64,000 nt of DNA from Actinomadura madurae (GTDB taxonomy: Bacteria; Actinomycetota; Actinomycetes; Streptosporangiales; Streptosporangiaceae). The position numbers and the translations under genes were made by a program. The stretch spans positions 1 through 64,000 of the forward strand of contig NZ_FOVH01000005.1 in NCBI RefSeq assembly GCF_900115095.1, given 5' to 3'. The notes under the pieces are model-generated. The model was not told the DNA's origin. It saw only the letters and a program-made list of their open reading frames with translations, and made no database searches. Of this stretch, positions 58,593-64,000 are shown piece after piece. Each line of letters starts with the position of its first letter. Within the stretch, counting starts at the first letter, position 1.

Positions 58593-61500
58593 TCAGCCGT
58601 CCTCGCGGGGCGGGTCGAGGAACGGCAGCCCCTTCGAGGGGTCCTCGAAGGGCGTGACGAAACGGTCGAACCAGCTCAGCACCGGCTCCAGCCATCCGGT
58701 GACGCGCATCGTCTCGGCCACGTGGTCGATCTGGTCGTCCTCGTCGAACCCGATCGCGACGACGGCGAGGTCCTGGAAGAAGCCCGACTGGTCGTCGTCG
58801 CCGTAGAGGGCCGTCAGGGCGATCGGACGGTTGCGTTCCAGCTCCATCGACAGCGGATGGCGGCGCAGGGCGCGCAGGCGGTGGCCCAGTTTCGCGTCCG
58901 GCGGCTGCTTGAGGCCGGGCAGCGGGTAGTCGAGGGGCGGCGCGAGAGCGTGCTTGTCGGGGACGGCGCCGCCGTAGGGGAAGAGGCGGTCCAGCTCGTG
59001 CAGCCATTTGACCTGCGGGATCAGCCATTGCGGGCCGGGGGCGGCACCGGATGCGCCGCCGCCCAGCAGGCGTTGCGCGACCTCGGCGGCGGCGGCCGTC
59101 AGGTCGGACGGCGGGTAGGCGGTCCGCAGCGACCGGGACCGGCGCGTCACCGCCCGTTCCAGGACGGTCGCGAGCGCGCACTCGCGGAGCCTCGGCGCGA
59201 GGCGCGACCAGGCGCGCCCGAGTTCGGGCGGAACGGCCGGCATCGGACGGTTCACGACATGCGCGAGGACGAGCGTGTCGGCCCACAGCCGCAGCCACGC
59301 CCAGTCCGCGTGGCCCGCGATCAGGTCGGCCTCGCGGAGCTCCCACAGGGTGCAGGCGCGGCCCGACCGGCACTCGCAGCCGCAGGCCGCCGAGCGTCGC
59401 CCGTCGACCGGCGGGGGCGGGCCCGGCAGTTCGGCCTCGCGTCCCTCGCCCAGCGGGACGCGCACGCGCAGGGGTCGGTCCATGCCGTCCGCGAACACCG
59501 CGGCGACGCCAGGCCGTAGCGACACCACCTCGCGGGACTGGTCGCCGTCCAGGTTCATCGCCGCGCCGACCTGGTGCCGGTCGTCGTAGGCGGGCAGCCG
59601 GTGCACGACCTTCAGCGCCGTGTTCTTGATCACGTCCGGGACGAGCTTGGTCGGGATCTGCTCCGCCACGATGATGCCCTCGCCGTACGCGCGGATCTCC
59701 GCGAGCATCCCGGCGAACAGCTCCACCGCGTGCGAGCTGCCGCGCTCCGGGCCGCGGTTGCGCAGCAGCCGGTGCGCCTCCTCGATGACGATCACATGCC
59801 GCAGCGCCGGCCCGGCCGCGCGGTCGCGCCTGCGCTCGCGCATCCGCAGGTGCTCGACGATGCGGATGATGAGCGTCCCCATGAGGAACGCCTTGTCCTC
59901 GTCGTTCGCGACGTCCTCGATGGCGAGGACGATGTTGTCGCGCAGCATGCCGCCGATGTCGGCCGGGTGACCGCCCTCGAAGAACCGTCCCGCCGACCCG
60001 ATGCGCAGCGACCTCAACCGCACGTCGACGAACCCCTGCACGTCGGCCATCAGCTCGCGCCCGTACCCGACGTCCTGGATGACCTGGAGCGCCGCGTTCT
60101 GCAGCTGCTCCAGCGTCGGGACCGCCGGCTCGATCAGCGACCCGGGCACGCCCGCGCCCGTCACCACGTCCCACCCGTTGTTCTCGTAGACGCGCTGGAG
60201 CGCCTGCGCCATGATCTGCGGGAACGGCTCCTCGGCGTCGAACGCGGCCTGGAACAGCGCCCGCACCATGTCGATGTGCGCCTGGACGGGATAGCCGGGC
60301 TCGGGCGCCAGCGGGTTCACCGACAGCGGCACGGCACCCGGGTCGGACGGGTTGACCACGGTCACCGGCCCGCCGAGGTCCCGGATCCGGCCCGCCATCG
60401 CCGCGTACTCCGACTTCGCCGGCTCGATCGCCAGCCACGGGACGCCCGCCCTGGTCAGCTGCTCCAGCAGATGCCGGACGGTCTGCGACTTGCCCGCGCC
60501 CGTCGCGCCCGTCACGAACACGTGCCGGTTGATGGTCGACCGGGGCACGGTGAACCGTCCGACCTGCCGGTCCTGCCCGTCCAGGATGGCGCCCAGCTCG
60601 ATCTGCGGCTCGCCGCCCTGCGGGGTGGTCTCGGACGTGACGTCGAAGTACCCGGCGTCCAGCACCCGCAGCCCGGGGACCTCCCGCCGCGGCAGCCCGG
60701 CCAGCGCCGCCAGCGCCCCCGCCGTCGCGACGAACGGGAACCGCTGCTCCTCCGCCGCGGGACGAACCGGCGCGGGCGCCGCCCCGGGGCTCAGCATCTC
60801 CGCGAACGTCCCGCTCCCCTGCCCCGACCTGAGCCGGTACGGATGATGCCCGAGCTCCATCGACCCGACCAGCACGGGCGCGATCTGCCCCAGCTCGTCC
60901 TGCGACGCGGCCCCCGCGAGGACGCGCACCTGCCAGAGCCCGGCCTCGCGGAACGCGTCCAACTCCGCCAGCCGCTGATCAGCCCTGGCCACCGCCAGCC
61001 GCGCGTGCTCGTCCTCGCCTCGCCGCAGCATCCGCAGCTCGTGGTGCAACTCGCGCATCTCGGTATCGATCAACCGCTCGTCACACGGATCGGCCACCAC
61101 GAACCACCCGAACGGCCGCTCCATCAACGTGACGAGCGTCGCCTCGAACAGCCCGGGCCCGCCCTCGACCCCACCCCCCGGCGGTGCCAGCCGCCCGGGA
61201 CACCGCGTCCACGTCATCCGCTCGGCCTGCCGCAACCACCCGTCCCCGATGGGCACCCCACGCGCCCCACTCGGGAACAGCAACCCATGCGTCTCGGCCC
61301 CGGCCTCCGGCGTCCCGATGGGCCCCGCGTTAGTGATCAGCTGAAGCGGCGCCCCACTCCCCGCCGACAACCATCCCACCACGAACGGCCGCCCCAGCCG
61401 AGCCGCCGACAAGGCCGCAGGCAGCACACTCACGAAGTCCCACTCGGCCGAGGCCCCTCGCTGAGGCGCCGGCACAGCCTGAATCCGATACCAGGGCCCC

Positions 61501-61619
61501 GGCAACACCACCGACCCCCCACCCAGAGCACCCGGCACCCGAGGAAACGGCGGCAACGACCCAGAAGACAACCCCACCCCAGCATCCTGACGCCCACAGC
61601 CCCCCAAGCCAATGCCCAC
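58593..61619 (-). CDS. HerA/DUF87-type ATPase
   Basis: The protein of about 1008 residues has an N-terminal half without clear motifs, then a FtsK/HerA-like ATPase core. Walker A is HVFVTGATGAGKSQTVRHLL (about 365-384), Walker B is HVIVIEEAHRLLRNRG (about 607-622), and an arginine-finger-type stretch follows (IPTKLVPDVIKNTALKVVHR). After the core comes a Cys-rich patch (AACGCECRSGRACTL, about 745) and a helical C-terminus. Such ATPases move DNA or peptides; some are in defence or conjugation-like systems. The start is uncertain, since GTG 61619 and GTG 61577 both lack a good ribosome binding site. Confidence 0.75.
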   Translation of the reverse strand: MGIGLGGCGRQDAGVGLSSGSLPPFPRVPGALGGGSVVLPGPWYRIQAVPAPQRGASAEWDFVSVLPAALSAARLGRPFVVGWLSAGSGAPLQLITNAGPIGTPEAGAETHGLLFPSGARGVPIGDGWLRQAERMTWTRCPGRLAPPGGGVEGGPGLFEATLVTLMERPFGWFVVADPCDERLIDTEMRELHHELRMLRRGEDEHARLAVARADQRLAELDAFREAGLWQVRVLAGAASQDELGQIAPVLVGSMELGHHPYRLRSGQGSGTFAEMLSPGAAPAPVRPAAEEQRFPFVATAGALAALAGLPRREVPGLRVLDAGYFDVTSETTPQGGEPQIELGAILDGQDRQVGRFTVPRSTINRHVFVTGATGAGKSQTVRHLLEQLTRAGVPWLAIEPAKSEYAAMAGRIRDLGGPVTVVNPSDPGAVPLSVNPLAPEPGYPVQAHIDMVRALFQAAFDAEEPFPQIMAQALQRVYENNGWDVVTGAGVPGSLIEPAVPTLEQLQNAALQVIQDVGYGRELMADVQGFVDVRLRSLRIGSAGRFFEGGHPADIGGMLRDNIVLAIEDVANDEDKAFLMGTLIIRIVEHLRMRERRRDRAAGPALRHVIVIEEAHRLLRNRGPERGSSHAVELFAGMLAEIRAYGEGIIVAEQIPTKLVPDVIKNTALKVVHRLPAYDDRHQVGAAMNLDGDQSREVVSLRPGVAAVFADGMDRPLRVRVPLGEGREAELPGPPPPVDGRRSAACGCECRSGRACTLWELREADLIAGHADWAWLRLWADTLVLAHVVNRPMPAVPPELGRAWSRLAPRLRECALATVLERAVTRRSRSLRTAYPPSDLTAAAAEVAQRLLGGGASGAAPGPQWLIPQVKWLHELDRLFPYGGAVPDKHALAPPLDYPLPGLKQPPDAKLGHRLRALRRHPLSMELERNRPIALTALYGDDDQSGFFQDLAVVAIGFDEDDQIDHVAETMRVTGWLEPVLSWFDRFVTPFEDPSKGLPFLDPPREDG

Positions 61620-61662
61620 CCAGGAAGACCTAAGAAGCCGACCATGCCCCGGAAAGGAGCAC

Positions 61663-61693
61663 TTGACCTCAACAAAAGTCGAGGTTCTAGCGT
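61663..61693 (+). promoter_or_regulatory. MerR-type promoter with 19-bp spacer
   Basis: TTGACC (61663-61668) and TAGCGT (61688-61693) are 19 bases apart, and the dyad ACCTCAAC-AAAA-GTCGAGGT (61666-61685) fills the spacer. This is the classic design of promoters untwisted by MerR-family activators. No MerR gene is in the window. Confidence 0.6.
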
Positions 61694-61725
61694 GATGCGG
61701 TCCCACTGGTGAGGAGACACGCCTG

Positions 61726-62208
61726 ATGACCACGACCGAGATCCCGAGCATCGACCAGATGAGCGATGAGGAGCTTGCCCGCCAGCCCGCCGCCTACTGG
61801 ACCGGCGTCGCCTACGAGTCGGTGATCGGCTTCATCCGCGCGGAGCAGGCACGGCACGGCTCCACCCAGCCGCAGTTCTGGCTGCTGCGCAACCTCTCTC
61901 CCCACGACATCTCGCCCGACGGCCAGGGCATGACGATCCCCGAACTGGCCCACGCGATGCGCACCTACCTCCGCCCCGAGGACGATCTGGAAGCCGAGGC
62001 CGAGGCACTCCTCGCCCGCGGCTGGCTCCGGCGCGACGACGACGGCCGCCTGTGGATCACCCCCGAAGGCGAGGAGGGCCGACGAGCCATCAAGCAACTG
62101 GCGCCGGAGATCACCGCACGGATCCACGAGGGCATCGACGACGCCGACTACGTCGCCGCACTCAAGGTCCTGGGCCGAATGATCCGCAACACCTCCGGCC
62201 CGGGCTAG
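61726..62208 (+). CDS. MarR-like winged-helix protein
   Basis: The 160-residue protein has a helical start (DEELARQPAAYWTGVAYESVIGF) and a winged-helix domain with SPDGQGMTIPELAHAMRTYL, EAEALLARGWLRRDDDGRLWI and TPEGEEGRRAIKQ. This pattern is common in actinobacterial MarR-type proteins. It has GAGGAG 9 bases before the ATG. Its promoter has a MerR-type 19-bp spacer, so it is likely a target of an unlinked MerR regulator. Its own DNA target is not known. Confidence 0.75.
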   Translation: MTTTEIPSIDQMSDEELARQPAAYWTGVAYESVIGFIRAEQARHGSTQPQFWLLRNLSPHDISPDGQGMTIPELAHAMRTYLRPEDDLEAEAEALLARGWLRRDDDGRLWITPEGEEGRRAIKQLAPEITARIHEGIDDADYVAALKVLGRMIRNTSGPG

Positions 62209-62265
62209 ACCCGAACCTTCCTGGCACTACGCCCGTCCCCGCCTTCAATCCCGGTGTGGCCAGAT

Positions 62266-62285
62266 GCGTAACCTATGAGTTACGC
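62266..62285. promoter_or_regulatory. ArsR operator GCGTAAC-N6-GTTACGC
   Basis: A perfect 7-6-7 inverted repeat overlaps the ATG at 62275 of the ArsR gene. Binding there would block both transcription and the start of translation of the ArsR-SRPBCC pair. Confidence 0.65.
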
Positions 62286-62655
62286 TTTCTCCGTGGACGA
62301 CGTCGTCGGGGCGATCGCGGACCCGGTACGCCGGGAGATCCTGGTCATGCTGCGCCGGGGCAGGCTCTCCGCGGGGCAGATCGCCGCGCATTTCCAGATC
62401 AGCCGGCCGGCCGTGAGCCGCCACCTGCGCGTGTTGCGGCAGAGCGGTCTGGTACGCGGCGAGGCGGTCGGCAGAAATCGGCTCTACGAGCTCGACGCCG
62501 GACGGTTCTCCGAGCTGTCCACGTGGCTCGCCCAGTTCGCCGAACCGTCCGGCTGGGAGCACCGCTTCGACGCACTGGAGACAGAGGTCTACCGAACCAG
62601 GCGCGAGAACCGGTCCGGCCGGGCTCCCGCCCAGCCAAAGGAGGACACGGCATGA
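62275..62655 (+). CDS. ArsR-family regulator paired with SRPBCC
   Basis: The 126-residue winged-helix regulator (about 8-90) shows VGAIADPVRREILVMLRRGRLSAG, QISRPAVSRHLRVLRQSGLV and GRNRLYELDAGRFSEL. It lacks the metal-binding Cys of arsenic sensors and is of the SdpR-like group that usually precedes an AHSA1/SRPBCC gene, as here. It overlaps that gene by ATGA. The inverted repeat over its start is its probable operator. A GTG start at 62293 is an alternative if transcription begins within the repeat. Confidence 0.88.
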   Translation: MSYAFSVDDVVGAIADPVRREILVMLRRGRLSAGQIAAHFQISRPAVSRHLRVLRQSGLVRGEAVGRNRLYELDAGRFSELSTWLAQFAEPSGWEHRFDALETEVYRTRRENRSGRAPAQPKEDTA

Positions 62656-63146
62656 AACCGACCGCTCAACTTCTGCGTACCGGCACCGGAAGCGACCTCG
62701 TCCTCACCCGGACGTTCCGCGCGCCCATCACGGACGTGTGGGCCAGCGTCACCGACCCCGACCGCACGGCCCGCTGGTTCGGCCCCTGGAAAGGCGACGC
62801 CGCCCCCGGCAAGACCATCCAGGTCCAGATGGCCTTCGAAGAAGAAGAGCCATGGATGGACATGCACATCGACGCATGCGAGCCGCCGAAGCGGCTGGCA
62901 CTGTCGGCGTCCGACGACTACGGCGACTGGCTCCTCGAACTGCATCTAGAGGAAGCGGACGGCACCACACGGCTGCGGTTCGTCCAGCACCTGGACTCCA
63001 CCAAGGAGATCGGCGAGGTCGGCCCCGGCTGGGAGTACTACCTGGACATGCTAGTAGCCGCCCGCGAAGACTCCCCCAAACCAGACTTCGCCGACTACTA
63101 CCCCGCCATGAAGCCCCACTTCCTCGACCAGGCTTCACGGCTCTAA
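62652..63146 (+). CDS. SRPBCC (AHSA1-like) domain protein
   Basis: The 164-residue protein has the AHSA1-type helix-grip fold: LVLTRTFRAPITDVWASVTD, DRTARWFGPWKGD and the C-terminal GPGWEYYLDMLVAAR. Such proteins bind hydrophobic ligands; the natural ligand is unknown. It is coupled to the ArsR gene by an ATGA and probably under its control. The stretch DYGDWLLELHLEEADGTTRL through its C-terminus is present again as a broken copy 400 bases downstream. Confidence 0.88.
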   Translation: MKPTAQLLRTGTGSDLVLTRTFRAPITDVWASVTDPDRTARWFGPWKGDAAPGKTIQVQMAFEEEEPWMDMHIDACEPPKRLALSASDDYGDWLLELHLEEADGTTRLRFVQHLDSTKEIGEVGPGWEYYLDMLVAAREDSPKPDFADYYPAMKPHFLDQASRL

Positions 63147-63245
63147 CGTCCACCCCGGCGTCAGGGGTCTCCGCCAAAGGTCCTGCCATGGCTTAACGAT
63201 GCACAGATTGATCGGGGCTTCACCACATGCCGACTTTGAGAACGC

Positions 63246-63555
63246 TCAGCCGCCCAGTTCACGAACCGCCATCAGAAAACCGTGAGCCATATCGATCAGA
63301 TTCTCGGTAAAGGCTCCGACCCTGGAGTGAAATGTCTCTTCAGTAGCAAAATATAATGGGAGGCAGACTAATAGTGAGTATATCGCATGAGCTTCCTCAT
63401 AAGTAGTCTCGACCACCACGCGACTACCCGTTTTCGCCGGTCTTCCACTCTCCAGCATTGCCTCCAGGCCACCGCCGGCAGGACCAGCCGCCAACTCAAC
63501 CTCCCTCTCATTCTGCAAGCTTTCTCGAAAAGCGGCAGAAGCATTCACGAGCACT
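63246..63555 (-). pseudogene. Low-GC gene fragment, 5' end truncated
   Basis: This minus-strand frame reads SAAFRESLQNEREVELAAG, then RVVVETTYEEAHAIYSLLV and ends AHGFLMAVRELGG. Its start is missing: upstream it runs into the antisense of the SRPBCC copy. Base composition is much lower in GC than that of its neighbours and uses A/T third positions. So it is probably a piece of a gene acquired from elsewhere. No family is recognised. Confidence 0.5.
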
Positions 63556-63558
63556 GAG

Positions 63559-63752
63559 TACGGCGACTGGCTCCTCGAACTGCTGCTGGAGGAAGCGGAC
63601 GGCTCGACGCGACTGCGCTTCGTGCAACGCCTGGAGTCCACCGACCAGGTCGGCGAGGTCGGGCCCGGCTGGGAGTATTACCTGGACATCCCCGTAGCCG
63701 CCCCGCGATGACTCCCCCACACCAGACTTCGCCGACTACTACCCCGCCATGA
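63559..63752 (+). pseudogene. Frameshifted partial copy of the SRPBCC gene
   Basis: The sequence matches the C-terminal half of the SRPBCC gene, reading YGDWLLELLLEEADGSTRL and VGEVGPGWEYYLDI. One extra C in the GTAGCCGCCCC stretch (about 63692-63702) then shifts the frame, after which the remaining match continues in another frame to about MKPS. The N-terminal half is absent and replaced by the low-GC fragment. It is a decayed duplicate. Confidence 0.75.
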
Positions 63753-63873
63753 AGCCCTCGAACTGGCCTCACTACTCTGACGACCACGAGGTCAGGAGCC
63801 TGACGTCCGCGTTTTCCCGCACCCGTGTCGGATAGCGGTGCGCAGTCGATTCGAGACAGGTCGAGCCATACAC

Positions 63874-64000
63874 TTATCGGCGATAATCCAAAACAGATTT
63901 CAGAGTGTCGACGACACTCTCAGCTTCGCGCCTCTCTTCGTTGGTCACCCAGCTTCGCCGGAACCATCCGTCGGCCGGAATAACGGCCTCCATCGCCCGC
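63874..64000 (-). CDS. C-terminal end of an unknown gene cut by the window edge
   Basis: Only the last 41 residues are visible: AMEAVIPADGWFRRSWVTN, then EERREAESVVDTLKSVLDYRR and a TAA stop. It looks protein-like, but the family cannot be identified from so short a piece. Confidence 0.4.
   Translation of the reverse strand, partial: RAMEAVIPADGWFRRSWVTNEERREAESVVDTLKSVLDYRR

Overview
The window is GC-rich DNA (coding third positions are almost all G or C) with actinobacterial marker families: DUF3017, a PerM-like protein, an HbhA-like protein, MurT/GatD, FHA and DUF2516 proteins. A GH11 xylanase with a C-terminal CBM and the mixed sporoactinomycete gene content fit a filamentous actinomycete, perhaps of the Actinomadura/Thermomonosporaceae type. 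That assignment is inference. No rRNA, tRNA or CRISPR array was seen.

Layout. 1-3.8 kb: the end of an IS481-like transposase, DUF3017, an FHA regulator, folD and a GNAT enzyme. 4.1-10.9 kb: a housekeeping block on the minus strand (sucC-sucD, perM, purN-purH) that resembles the mycobacterial sucCD-perM-purNH order. 11-20.6 kb: a GH15-like protein, several regulator/target pairs (TetR/GNAT, AraC/MFS), TerC, DsrE, GIDE and nitrobindin-like genes. 20.6-25.4 kb: fur, ygfZ, dtd, a BKACE enzyme and an asparaginase, with a very short minus-strand transcription unit just before fur. 25.4-33.5 kb: MFS/GntR, DUF2207, a zinc metallopeptidase, the XRE-HbhA-DUF2516 group and a small toxin-antitoxin pair. 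33.7-38 kb: a TetR/MMPL exporter pair and the xylanase with its own regulatory boxes. 38-50.5 kb: hypothetical proteins, two PadR systems, an exported alpha/beta hydrolase, an ECF41-type sigma factor facing a LUD-domain gene, a TetR/dehydrogenase pair, an SDR-like protein and a degraded class IV aminotransferase. 50.6-61.6 kb: a Tat-exported metallophosphoesterase, gatD-murT, an IscB (OMEGA) element inserted directly against the murT start codon, two zinc-ribbon membrane paralogues and a large HerA/DUF87-type ATPase. 61.7-64 kb: MarR- and ArsR-like regulators, an SRPBCC gene, and a scar made of a low-GC gene fragment and a frameshifted partial SRPBCC copy.

The most notable items are: (1) the catalytically intact IscB with a hairpin-rich candidate omega-RNA, whose reading frame runs through the element end and stops in an ATGA shared with murT; (2) a 12-codon ORF upstream of fur with a Shine-Dalgarno sequence able to pair over about 15 nt with 16S rRNA, plus its own promoter and terminator; (3) a 32-nt inverted repeat between an ECF41 sigma gene and a LUD gene that looks like two mirror-image ECF promoters; (4) many leaderless genes with a -10-like hexamer about 6 nt before the start codon. 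Many divergent regulator/target pairs carry clear dyads, which are listed as operators.
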